In this document: positions 45,414 through 53,318 of the stretch, piece after piece
How the letters are laid out: each line of letters begins with the position of its first letter
How positions within the stretch are numbered: position 1 is the stretch's first letter
Assembly (NCBI GenBank): GCA_963841715.1
Contig: CAWJDP010000001.1
Coordinates: 930,001 to 994,000 of the forward strand
Reading direction: 5' to 3'
DNA from: DASPWW01 sp963841715
GTDB taxonomy: Bacteria; Actinomycetota; Thermoleophilia; Solirubrobacterales; 70-9
DNA: 64,000 nt
Translations under genes and position numbers: made by a program
The notes under the pieces: model-generated
What the model was told of the DNA's origin: nothing
Seen by the model: only the letters and a program-made list of their open reading frames with translations
The model's database searches: none

Positions 45414-45865
45414 TACCGCTCGCGCCACTCGTATGGCAGGAACTTCCCGTTCAGCACGATCACGACCCGGTCGCCGTTCGGGTCGGGCTCGCGACGCACG
45501 CTGAAGCCGAAGTTGATCGCGCTCATGATCCCGTCCCCGAACTCCTCGTGGATCAGCTCCTTGACCGCCGGGCCGTACACCTGGACGACCTCGTACAGAC
45601 GGTAGATCGTCGGATCGGTCGGGACGGCGCTCTCGAGCGCGCCCCGCATCGGCGACGCAGTCAGCTCCGGTGCGGCGTCCTCGGCGAGGCCGAGGGCGTC
45701 GATCGCGGCCCGGGCCTGCGTCTCGCTGAGCGGGAACTGACCGAGCAGCGCGGCGACGGTCCACTCGACCGGCGCGTCCAGCGCCCGCGCGAGGTCCGCC
45801 CAGCTCAGCCCCCTCGACCGCTTTGCGGCGAGGATCTCCTCAGACAGCTGCTCCCGTTGCGACAT
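45413..45865 (-). CDS. cynS: Cyanase (cyanate hydratase)
   Basis: A 150-residue protein from ATG 45865 with AAAGGAGG ahead. The N-terminal HTH-like domain (EEILAAKRSRGLSWADLARAL) and C-terminal catalytic domain (DPTIYRLYEVVQVYGPAVKELIHEEFGDGIMSAINF) are intact; the catalytic Arg, Glu (YRLYE) and Ser (MSAINF) are present. It turns cyanate and bicarbonate into ammonia and two CO2. It lies 28 bases after the second DadA-like gene, so it appears to be the last gene of the glx/R2lox operon. Confidence 0.94.
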   Translation of the reverse strand: MSQREQLSEEILAAKRSRGLSWADLARALDAPVEWTVAALLGQFPLSETQARAAIDALGLAEDAAPELTASPMRGALESAVPTDPTIYRLYEVVQVYGPAVKELIHEEFGDGIMSAINFGFSVRREPDPNGDRVVIVLNGKFLPYEWRER

Positions 45866-45893
45866 CCATCTCCTCCTTTTCTCGCTCTCACAA

Positions 45894-47174
45894 TCAGGTC
45901 CAGGGATACGGGCTGCGCGAGGCGACGTGGGTCGCACCGCGCTCGAAGCGGTCGAGGCGGAAGGGGTCGAGCCGGCTCTCACCCTCGAGAATGTCGTCGG
46001 CCGCGAGCTGCCCGAGCGCCAGCATCTTGAATCCGTGGCCCGAGTCGACGATCGCGTACGCGTTCGGCGCCACCCAGTCGCAGACCGGGTAGTGGTCGGG
46101 CGTGTGGGCGACGACCCCGCCGCCGAGGGTCATCCGCCACTCGCCGGCATGGCCGCGAAAGCGCTCGAACGCGGCTGCGAGGCCCGAAACGAAGAACTCG
46201 CTGAATTCGGGCTCGGCCGCGTGCGCGGGGTTCCCGGGGCCGTAGGGGTCCAGCTGCGGGTCGGAGAGGCGCACCGGCAGCCCGCCGCCGGTCACTCCGG
46301 TGCCCGTGCGCCCGAAGCGAAAGTAGATCCCCCACGGCCCCGGCGCGAGCTCGCGTCCGTCGCGATCGGAGCTCAACGGCCGATCCTGGTCGAGATGCAC
46401 GACCGGGGGCTCGCTCCCCGCGCGCGGGCCGAGTGCGACTCCCGGGAGCGCGAACTCTCCCTCCTGCGCCTTCCAGTAGGCGACCAACGGGCGGCGCGCG
46501 ACGCCCCCGTTCGAGCTCACGTCCAGCTCGGGCTCCCGGCCGAGCATCCGCCACACCCGCGAGATCCACGGCCCCGGCGCGGCGACCACGACGTCGCACT
46601 CGACGCGCCCGCTCGCCGTCGCTATCGCCTCGACGCCCCGTGGCCCGTACTCGACGTCCGTCACCTCCACCCACTCATGGATCGCCGCCCCGGCGGCGCG
46701 CGCCCGCTCCGCGAGGTGACGCGCCGTCTGCGCCGAGTCCGCCCAGCCCCCTCTGCGCTCGTGCAGAAGCGCGTCGACCGGCGCCCGCCAATCGGGCCAG
46801 TTCCAGGCCAGGTACTCCCGACAGTCCTCGGCGCCGACGATCAGCTCGGACTCGTACCCGAACCGCTGATGCTGGGAACGGATCGCGACGAGGTCGTCGG
46901 CCTGCCGCTGCGGCACGGCCGCCACATAGCCGACCTGGCGAAAGCCATATGCATCGGGCTCGTCCTCGAAGATCTCGATCGAGAGCCGGATCAGATCGGT
47001 GATCGCCTCCGAGCGATAGAAGTTCCGCACGATCCCGCCGGCCGCGCCCGAGGCCCCGCCGCCGATCCGACCCTTGTCGAGCACGAGCACGTCCGCGCCG
47101 CGGTCGGCAAGGCGCCAGGCGACCGAGAGACCGTTGATGCCGCCGCCGATGACGACGTGGCTCGCGCGCGTCAG
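45894..47174 (-). CDS. FAD-dependent amine/amino acid oxidoreductase (DadA-like), CTG start
   Basis: A 426-residue flavoprotein. The dinucleotide motif SHVVIGGGINGLSVAWRLADRGADVLVLDKG lies at the very N-terminus. Upstream of it the only usable start is CTG 47174, directly after the TAG of the R2lox gene; GTG 47090 would delete the FAD motif. Further motifs are ASGAAGGIVRNFY, GPWISRVWRMLG and the C-terminal VDSGHGFKMLALGQLAADDI. It ends RSPYPWT, like its paralogue 48385-49674 (SSPYPWS). Relatives oxidise secondary amines such as sarcosine, dimethylglycine or N-methyl amino acids. The substrate is unknown. Confidence 0.78.
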   Translation of the reverse strand: MTRASHVVIGGGINGLSVAWRLADRGADVLVLDKGRIGGGASGAAGGIVRNFYRSEAITDLIRLSIEIFEDEPDAYGFRQVGYVAAVPQRQADDLVAIRSQHQRFGYESELIVGAEDCREYLAWNWPDWRAPVDALLHERRGGWADSAQTARHLAERARAAGAAIHEWVEVTDVEYGPRGVEAIATASGRVECDVVVAAPGPWISRVWRMLGREPELDVSSNGGVARRPLVAYWKAQEGEFALPGVALGPRAGSEPPVVHLDQDRPLSSDRDGRELAPGPWGIYFRFGRTGTGVTGGGLPVRLSDPQLDPYGPGNPAHAAEPEFSEFFVSGLAAAFERFRGHAGEWRMTLGGGVVAHTPDHYPVCDWVAPNAYAIVDSGHGFKMLALGQLAADDILEGESRLDPFRLDRFERGATHVASRSPYPWT

Positions 47175-48149
47175 CTAGCCGCCTTGCACCCCGACCACGA
47201 AGTCAATCTCCGGGTCGAGGATCTGGTCCACGAGGTCCGGGTCCGGGGTGACCCCCATCTCACGGCACCGGTTGCGGTAGTGGCGAACCTTCTGGTCCTG
47301 GTACTTCTGGAGATCGAGTCCCGGTACCGCCTTCTGGTACTCGACGAGCCCCACGAGGTTGCCCCGATACGCATCGAAGACCTCGTGCACGAGCGCCTCG
47401 TAGTCGGGGTTCTTCTCGATCAGCGTCCTGCAGGCCTGGGTCCCGAAGGTGATGTGCCTTCCCTCGTCCCCCAGGATCAGCTTGAAGCCCTGCTTGAGGG
47501 CGGGAAAGGCGCCCCAGTGGTCCGTCGTGTCGATCACGATCTCGTACGACGGCATTGTCAGCACGCCCTCGACGAACCCGTTGTAGGCCGCGGCGAACCG
47601 CACGAAGGCGCGCTCGACCTCCTCCTCGGCCCCGTCCATCGAGGCTCGGAGGAGGCGCTCACCGTAATCGGGGAGCGCCTCGTGGAGCACGTCCCGGACC
47701 TCGAAGCGCCCGCTGGGGTCGACCGTGGCGCCGCGAATGAGGAAGTGCCGAGCGACCTCCTCCGGCTCGAGGACGCCGGCCACGTCGTCATGCCAGCGCA
47801 TGAAGAACTCCGCGTGCTTGGCCTCCTCCATGAGGAAGGTCGAGAGGTAGGTGACCCAGTCGAAGCGCCCCAGTGCTCGAGACCCCGCGATCATCGGAAC
47901 GAGCTGGTCGGTGACCGCCTGCTCTCCGGCGAGGAAGCGGATCGTGATCCCGAGCAGTCCTTCGCGCTGCTCGTCGGTGATCCGCTTCCAGTCCTCGGCG
48001 TCTTGGGCGAAATCGAGGTCGTCGACGTTCCACACGTTTCGGATTGCCAGCTTGTACTTCAGGTACACCCGCCCCTTCACCATCTCGCGGGTGAAGTGAA
48101 AGCGGCGAACGACGTCCGGATCGGGCTTGCCGTTGGTCGCATCAGCCAT
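47175..48149 (-). CDS. R2-like ligand-binding oxidase (R2lox), Mn/Fe type
   Basis: A 324-residue ferritin-superfamily protein related to ribonucleotide reductase R2. All six metal ligands of the R2lox group are present: E76 (AGEQAVT), E109 and H112 (EEAKH), E194 (YNGFVEG), E229 and H232 (GDEGRH). The residues that form the Val-Tyr ether cross-link in characterised R2lox also match, V79 (E+3) and Y189 (E194-5), with constant offsets from the Geobacillus numbering apart from one 20-residue insertion around residues 140-165. Known: R2lox activates O2 at a Mn/Fe site and binds a fatty-acid-like ligand; its biological reaction is unknown. Its place in an amine operon is informative. It overlaps the upstream small gene by eight bases. 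Confidence 0.85.
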   Translation of the reverse strand: MADATNGKPDPDVVRRFHFTREMVKGRVYLKYKLAIRNVWNVDDLDFAQDAEDWKRITDEQREGLLGITIRFLAGEQAVTDQLVPMIAGSRALGRFDWVTYLSTFLMEEAKHAEFFMRWHDDVAGVLEPEEVARHFLIRGATVDPSGRFEVRDVLHEALPDYGERLLRASMDGAEEEVERAFVRFAAAYNGFVEGVLTMPSYEIVIDTTDHWGAFPALKQGFKLILGDEGRHITFGTQACRTLIEKNPDYEALVHEVFDAYRGNLVGLVEYQKAVPGLDLQKYQDQKVRHYRNRCREMGVTPDPDLVDQILDPEIDFVVGVQGG

Positions 48150-48327
48150 CAGGGTCGCGCTCCTCGCCCTCGACCTCCGTGGACATCTCGATGATCACGG
48201 CTTCGAGCTCGAAGCTGTCATGCGCGTCCGCCACATGGCGCTGGACCGCCTCGATCAGGGCCGCCTCATCCGGGGCGACGATCTCCTCATCGCAGCCCAC
48301 GTCCAGACACTGGTACCGCCGGGCCAT
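48142..48327 (-). CDS. DUF1059-like small protein
   Basis: A 61-residue protein from ATG 48327: MARRYQCLDVGCDEEIVAPDE, then a helix ending HVADAHDSF. Two cysteines and His residues could bind a metal; the pattern resembles DUF1059 proteins, whose role is unknown. It lies between a DadA-like gene and the R2lox gene and overlaps the latter by eight bases, so it is co-translated and may assist the oxidase (inference). Confidence 0.6.
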   Translation of the reverse strand: MARRYQCLDVGCDEEIVAPDEAALIEAVQRHVADAHDSFELEAVIIEMSTEVEGEERDPDG

Positions 48328-48384
48328 GGATCGAGACTCGATCGTACCCCTTCGGGTTGCGCGCCCGAGCCAACTTGGCCACCG

Positions 48385-49674
48385 TCAGCTCCACGGATAG
48401 GGGCTGCTGGAGACGGGGTGCAGATCGCCCGTCGCAAAGCGCTCGAACCGGAACGGGTGCAGCAGCGAGGAGTGCTCGCCCTGCAGCTCGCGGGCGATCT
48501 CGCGGCCGACCGCGATCATCTTGTATCCGTGGTTGGAGTCCGCGGCGACGTACACGTTCGGCCGCATCCGGTCGAAGACCGGGAAGTTGTCCGCGGTGAA
48601 CGCCCCGGCCCCGCCCGACCGAGCGTCAACGTAGCGCGAGCGGCATCCATCGAACCGCTCCATGCAGTTCGAGAGCGCCGCGCACCAGAGGTCGGGGAAC
48701 CCGGGCTCGACACTGCCGGTCGGGTACGGGTCGACGGTGAAGCTCTCCCCCACCGTCAGCGGCTGGGCGCCTCCCTGGACCGAATCGCGATCGGGCTTGA
48801 CGTAGATGCCCCACGGCCCGTCGGTCACGAGGCGCCCTCGATCGTCGTGGAGGCCCGCGTCGGAGTCGACGTGGAGCACGGGCGACTCGCGCCCGTCCGC
48901 GGTGTCGAGCGTGGCAGGCGGCAGCGCCACCTCGCCCTCCTGCAGGTACCAGTAGGTCCACATCGGCACGTCGCGATCAACTCCACCGTCGGGATGGCGG
49001 ACATCGATCCGCTCCGGCAGCCCCAGCATTCGCCACAGGCGCTGGATCCAGGGTCCGACGGCGATCACGATCTGCTCGGCGCGCAGTGCGCCCGCGTTCG
49101 TCTCGACACCGGTCACCGCACCGGAGTCGTCGAAGACGAATCCCTCGACCTCGACCCCCTCGGCGATTCGGGCGCCGGCCGCGCGCGCCTTGTCGGCAAT
49201 CCCCAGCATCGACTCGCGGTTGAACGCGAAGCCGCCGGCGCGCTCGTGCAGGCAGGCCGTCAACCCCCGCGCCCGCCAGTCGCCGTAAAGCTCGGTCATG
49301 TGCGCACGGACCGCCTCCTCGCCGGTGTACAGCTCCGAGGGATAGCCGATCCGCTGCTGGCGTTCGAAGACCTCGGCGAGCTCTTCCTCCTGGCTCGGCG
49401 GCCCCAGGGCCACGTAGCCGGATCCGTGGTAGTGGAGGACCTCCGGGTCCGACTCCCAGATCTCCACGCAGGCCGCCATCAGCTCGGACATCGCCGGCTG
49501 GAAGTAGTTGTTGCGGATCACTCCGCACGCGATTCCCGAGGCGCCGGCCGCGACTCCGCTCTTGTCGAGCACGAGCGCATCCTCGCCGGCCTCGGCCAAG
49601 TGCCAGGCGGTCGAGAGCCCGTGCACGCCCGCGCCCACGATCAGGGTGCGCACGGACCCCGGCAGGTCCGTCAT
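48385..49674 (-). CDS. FAD-dependent amine/amino acid oxidoreductase (DadA-like)
   Basis: A 429-residue flavoprotein from ATG 49674. It has RTLIVGAGVHGLSTAWHLAEAGEDALVLDKS, AAGASGIACGVIRNNYFQPAMSELM, GPWIQRLWRMLGLP and ADSNHGYKMIAVGREIARELQG. It shares the ASG-IRN-Y block, the PWIxRxWRMLG block and the SPYPW end with the other DadA-like protein, so they are paralogues and may form a heteromer or act in sequence. It begins four bases after the 147-residue gene. Substrate unknown; a secondary amine made by the glx enzymes is the natural guess. Confidence 0.82.
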   Translation of the reverse strand: MTDLPGSVRTLIVGAGVHGLSTAWHLAEAGEDALVLDKSGVAAGASGIACGVIRNNYFQPAMSELMAACVEIWESDPEVLHYHGSGYVALGPPSQEEELAEVFERQQRIGYPSELYTGEEAVRAHMTELYGDWRARGLTACLHERAGGFAFNRESMLGIADKARAAGARIAEGVEVEGFVFDDSGAVTGVETNAGALRAEQIVIAVGPWIQRLWRMLGLPERIDVRHPDGGVDRDVPMWTYWYLQEGEVALPPATLDTADGRESPVLHVDSDAGLHDDRGRLVTDGPWGIYVKPDRDSVQGGAQPLTVGESFTVDPYPTGSVEPGFPDLWCAALSNCMERFDGCRSRYVDARSGGAGAFTADNFPVFDRMRPNVYVAADSNHGYKMIAVGREIARELQGEHSSLLHPFRFERFATGDLHPVSSSPYPWS

Positions 49675-49678
49675 CGAT

Positions 49679-50122
49679 TCAGTGCTCCGGCGGCTCCCAG
49701 CCCTCGAGCACGGACGGCTTCCAGTCCGCGCCGACGGTCTGGGAGTCCGCGACCCACGGGCCGAGCTCGGGCTGGGCGAACTTCGCGTGCGCCCCCTTCA
49801 AGCGGATCCCGTACGAGTTCCCCGCAGTCAGGTGCGCGATCAGGATCTTGCGCGCGATCTCGTCCTCGCGGCCCTTCGGGATCGGGAAGTAGATCCTCAG
49901 GAACGAGTTCGAGTAGCGGTCGAAGACGGCGGGCGTGCCCTCCTCCTCGAGCAGCTCGACGTCCTCGAGCCAGTTCAGGTCCCTGCCCGGCGTAGCCGCC
50001 TCGAGATCGATGTCCTCCACGAGCGAGATGTTCTCCTGGTAGGGGAACCGCTTGCCGGACAGGTACTCGGCGTCGATCGAGACGACCTTCTCGGGCTCGC
50101 GAAAGTCGTCGGCCCTCGTCAC
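49679..50122 (-). CDS. Unrecognised 147-residue protein coupled to glxD
   Basis: Starts at GTG 50122, overlapping the glxD stop (GTGA). The sequence has VVSIDAEYLSGKRFPYQENISLVEDIDLEAATPGRDLNWLEDVELLEEEGTP in its acidic first half and a second half (DRYSNSFLRIYFPIPKGREDEIARKILIAHLTAGNSYGIRLKGAHAKF) with no known motif. No signal peptide or membrane span. The first mgs cluster lacks a counterpart, so it is specific to this operon; it may be a fourth subunit of the synthase complex. Confidence 0.65.
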   Translation of the reverse strand: MTRADDFREPEKVVSIDAEYLSGKRFPYQENISLVEDIDLEAATPGRDLNWLEDVELLEEEGTPAVFDRYSNSFLRIYFPIPKGREDEIARKILIAHLTAGNSYGIRLKGAHAKFAQPELGPWVADSQTVGADWKPSVLEGWEPPEH

Positions 50123-51558
50123 TCGGAGTCCTCCGCCGCGGCGCGGGCGGGGTCGGGCAGGAAGTCCACCGGGTTCTCCAGGTACTGGTCGAGCACGGTG
50201 CGGATCTCGGCGAGCGCGCGCTCCTCGGTCACGCCGGGGATGTACTCGGTGCCGGCGAGCGGCACGCGCGCCATCGCCGCGGCCTCCGTTGTCAGCGCCG
50301 CGAGGTCCTCCGGCTCGAGGCTGTGCACGCTGGTCTTCCCGCAAGCACGGGCGAGCATCTGGACCTCGAGCGTCAGCGCGTGGAGGAAGTTGAACACGCG
50401 CTGTGCCGCCTCGTCGACGTCGAGCCGCTTGCGCAGCTCGGGGTCCTGGGTCGTGATCCCGACCGGGCAGCGGCCCGTGTGGCAGTGGTAGCACTGGCCC
50501 GCGGGCACCCCGACTGTGCCCTCGTAGTCGGTCACGCCCGGGATCTCCTTGTTGCAGTTGAGCGCCATCAGCACCGAGTGGCCGATCGCGACGGCGTTGG
50601 CGCCGAGCGAGAGGCACTTGGCGATGTCGCCACCGTTGCGGATCCCGCCGGCGACGACGAGGTCGACCTCGTCGGAGAGGCCGACGTCCTCGAGTGCGCG
50701 GACCGCCTCGGGGATCGCCGCGATCAGCGGGATCCCGGTCTCCTCGGCGGCAATGTGCGGGCCCGCCCCCGTGCCGCCCTCGGCCCCGTCGAGGTAGATG
50801 ATGTCGGGGCCGCACTTGGCCGCCATCCGGACGTCGTCGTAGACCCGCGCGGCGCCGAGCTTGAGCTGGATCGGGACCTCGTAGTTGGTCGCCTCGCGCG
50901 TCTCCTGGACCTTGAGCGAGAGGTCGTCGGGGCCGAGCCAGTCGGGATGGCGCGCGGGTGAGCGCTGGTCGATCCCGACCGGGAGCGAGCGCATCTCCGC
51001 CACTTGCTCGGTGACCTTCTGGCCCATCAGGTGGCCGCCGAGCCCGACCTTGCACCCCTGTCCGATGAAGAACTCGATCCCGTCCGCGAGCATCAGGTGG
51101 TGGGGGTTGAATCCGTAGCGGCTCTGGATCACCTGGTAGTACCACTTCGTTGACAGGTCGCGCTCGGGCGGCGTCATCCCGCCCTCGCCCGAGCACGTCG
51201 CCGTGCCCGCCATCGAGGCGCCCTTCGCAAGCGCCATCTTCGCCTCGAGCGAAAGCGCCCCGAAGCTCATCCCGGTCACGTAGACGGGAATGTCGAGCTC
51301 GAGCGGGCGCTTCGCGAACCGAGCCCCGAGCACCGTCCTCGTGTCGCACTTCTCCCGGTAACCCTCGATCACGAACCGCGTCAGCGTGCCCGGAAGGAAG
51401 ATCAGATCGTCCCAGCCCGGAAGCTTCTTGAACATCGAGAACCCGCGCATCCGGTAGCGACCCAGCTCCGCCTTCATATGAATGTCGTTGATGACCTCCG
51501 GGGTGAAGATCGGGCTGCGGCCGAGGGTCTCGCGCTGGTCTGGTGCTTCGCGGGCCAT
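50119..51558 (-). CDS. glxD: Glutamate synthase-like FMN subunit GlxD with intact Fe-S motif
   Basis: A 479-residue protein from ATG 51558. FMN-domain motifs are VTGMSFGALSLEAKMALAKGA, TCSGEGGMTPPERD, GQGCKVGLGGHLMGQKV, IYLDGAEGGTGAGP and VVAGGIRNGGDIAKCLSLGANAVAIGHS. The [3Fe-4S] cysteines are present: C356, C359 and C364 (GQCYHCHTGRCPVGITTQD), unlike in the mgsC paralogue at 33453. It can therefore carry electrons as a true synthase or dehydrogenase would. Located after glxC with an eight-base gap. Confidence 0.88.
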   Translation of the reverse strand: MAREAPDQRETLGRSPIFTPEVINDIHMKAELGRYRMRGFSMFKKLPGWDDLIFLPGTLTRFVIEGYREKCDTRTVLGARFAKRPLELDIPVYVTGMSFGALSLEAKMALAKGASMAGTATCSGEGGMTPPERDLSTKWYYQVIQSRYGFNPHHLMLADGIEFFIGQGCKVGLGGHLMGQKVTEQVAEMRSLPVGIDQRSPARHPDWLGPDDLSLKVQETREATNYEVPIQLKLGAARVYDDVRMAAKCGPDIIYLDGAEGGTGAGPHIAAEETGIPLIAAIPEAVRALEDVGLSDEVDLVVAGGIRNGGDIAKCLSLGANAVAIGHSVLMALNCNKEIPGVTDYEGTVGVPAGQCYHCHTGRCPVGITTQDPELRKRLDVDEAAQRVFNFLHALTLEVQMLARACGKTSVHSLEPEDLAALTTEAAAMARVPLAGTEYIPGVTEERALAEIRTVLDQYLENPVDFLPDPARAAAEDSE

Positions 51559-51566
51559 CGATCTCC

Positions 51567-52358
51567 CTACAGCACGAGCTTGCGCTCGCTGGGCTCGAGG
51601 CTGTCGTAGTTGTAGAGCTTCTTCCCGCACACGAACTTCCGCAGCTCGGGTGGGTCGCCGAGCTCGTAGATGCCGAACTTACGCTCGACCAGCTCGGTGT
51701 CGGCGTCGGTCCACTCCGCCTCGACGCAGTCGACGCCGAGAGAAGCGATGCTCCCGCCGACGTAGATCGTCCCGTCGTACATCGAGTCGCCGAGCCCGTG
51801 CCCGACGTCGCCGCAGATGATCTGGCGCCCGCGCTGCATCATGAACCCGGTCATCGAGGCCGCATTGCCGAGTCCGATGATCGTGCCGCCCTTCTGGTCG
51901 ATTCCGGTGCGGGCGCCGACGTCGCCCTTGACGACGAGGTCGCCGCCGCGAAGCGCGGCGCCCGCCAGCGAGCCCGCGTTGTTCTCGACGACGACGACGC
52001 CGGACATCATGTTCTCCGCCACCGACCAGCCAACGCGCCCGGTGATCTCGACCTCGGGGCCGTCGATCAGCCCGCAGCCAAAGTAGCCCAGGCTTCCCTC
52101 GAAGCGGATCCTGCACCGCGCGAGGATCGCGACGCCGAGCGAGTGGCGGGCGCTCGGGTTGAGCACGGTGACGTCCTCGACGCCCCGCTCGTAGATCAGC
52201 CATCGCAGCTCGGCGTTGATCTTGCGCGGGGTGAGATCAGCCGCATCGAGCACCGCGCGCCCGCCGTCGATCTTCGACGTCCTCGGGACCGAGTCGTCGA
52301 GCTCGACGAGCCCGCGCTCGTCCATCCGCGGGGCGGTCTCCTCGCTCACCTGGTCCAT
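51567..52358 (-). CDS. glxC: Glutamate synthase-like GXGXG subunit GlxC
   Basis: A 263-residue beta-helix protein: IRFEGSLGYFGCGLIDGPEVEITGRVGWSVAENMMSGVVVVENNAGSLAG, then GGDLVVKGDVGARTG and MTGFMMQRGRQIICGDVGHGLGDSMYDG. ATG 52358 overlaps glxB by 13 bases; ATG 52325 is an alternative start. It is paralogous to mgsB at 34850 but longer at both ends. Confidence 0.85.
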   Translation of the reverse strand: MDQVSEETAPRMDERGLVELDDSVPRTSKIDGGRAVLDAADLTPRKINAELRWLIYERGVEDVTVLNPSARHSLGVAILARCRIRFEGSLGYFGCGLIDGPEVEITGRVGWSVAENMMSGVVVVENNAGSLAGAALRGGDLVVKGDVGARTGIDQKGGTIIGLGNAASMTGFMMQRGRQIICGDVGHGLGDSMYDGTIYVGGSIASLGVDCVEAEWTDADTELVERKFGIYELGDPPELRKFVCGKKLYNYDSLEPSERKLVL

Positions 52359-53275
52359 ACGCGCACCTCGCCCTCGTACGGGTCGTGGGTCTCGATCTCG
52401 CGGTCGAGCACCTGGCGGATAGCGATCTCCTCGGAGGCTAGCGCCACGAGATCCTCGTCCTCGTAGAGGACGAGCGGCTTCGCGCCGAGTTCGTCCTTCG
52501 CCACCCCGAGCGCGTCCTCGGTGACGCAGATGTAGGTGAAGACTCCGTCGAGGTCCTCGAGGCTGCGGTGCATCGCGTCCTCGAGCGAGGTGCCGTCGGC
52601 CATCTGCTCGGCGAGGTAGACGGCGATGATCTCAGAGTCGCACTCGGACTGGAAGCGGTGCCCTGCTCGGATCAGGCGCCGGCGCCAGTCGTGGAAGTTC
52701 GTCAGCTGACCGTTGTGGACGACGGCGACGTCGGGAAACGGGTACGCCCAGTAGGGGTGCGCGTTGGCGATGTCGACGTCGGACTCGGTCGCCATCCGGG
52801 CATGGCCGATGCCGTGAGTCCCGACGTACCCCGTCAGCCCGTACTCCTCGGAGACGGTCTCGGCGTCCCCGAGATCCTTGACGATCTCGAGCGAGTGCCC
52901 CAGAGAGAGGACCTCGGTGTGGCGTACGCGCTCGACGGCGTCAGCGAGCGGCTTCAGGTCGCCGTCGAAGCGAAAGACGATCGTCATCGTGCGCGGGGTG
53001 CTCCTCACGCTCTCGATCTCGGCGCCGCCCGCGCGCAGCCGGGCCTCGATCTCGGCGCGCTGGCGCTCGACGCGCCGCGCGAGCTCGGCGTCACCGTCGG
53101 CCGCCTCGCTCAGCTTCACGTGCATGACGTAGCTGTCGACACCGCCACGATAGAGTGCGTACCCGGTCGAGTCGGGGCCGCGGTGCTTCATCGCCTGCAG
53201 CATCCGGGTCATGTCGCGCCCGACCTCGCGCTCGCCGCCGCCGTTGCGGTAGATGATCCCGGCTATGCCGCACAC
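52346..53275 (-). CDS. glxB: Class II glutamine amidotransferase-like subunit GlxB
   Basis: A 309-residue protein starting MCGIAGIIYRNGGG with nucleophile Cys2. It shows KHRGPDSTGYALY, GIGHARMATESDVDIANAHPYW, VVHNGQLTNFHDWRRRL and ECDSEIIAVYLAEQM. A segment at residues 60-130 is longer than in mgsA. It presumably opens a gamma-glutamyl amide made by the upstream ligase. Confidence 0.86.
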   Translation of the reverse strand: MCGIAGIIYRNGGGEREVGRDMTRMLQAMKHRGPDSTGYALYRGGVDSYVMHVKLSEAADGDAELARRVERQRAEIEARLRAGGAEIESVRSTPRTMTIVFRFDGDLKPLADAVERVRHTEVLSLGHSLEIVKDLGDAETVSEEYGLTGYVGTHGIGHARMATESDVDIANAHPYWAYPFPDVAVVHNGQLTNFHDWRRRLIRAGHRFQSECDSEIIAVYLAEQMADGTSLEDAMHRSLEDLDGVFTYICVTEDALGVAKDELGAKPLVLYEDEDLVALASEEIAIRQVLDREIETHDPYEGEVRVWTR

Positions 53276-53318
53276 GGCCGGCTCCGTGGTCGGATCGCCG
53301 CGGCTGTGGCGGTGAGGG

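Noticed and set aside
47175..48149. Ribonucleotide reductase beta subunit
   Set aside because: R2lox-specific Val/Tyr cross-link positions and a Glu as first ligand are present, no nrdA is adjacent, and the context is amine catabolism.
45927..48194. 755-codon plus-strand open frame, and a similar 622-codon frame at 48127-49995
   Set aside because: Antisense to the DadA-like and R2lox genes, whose active-site motifs are clear on the minus strand.
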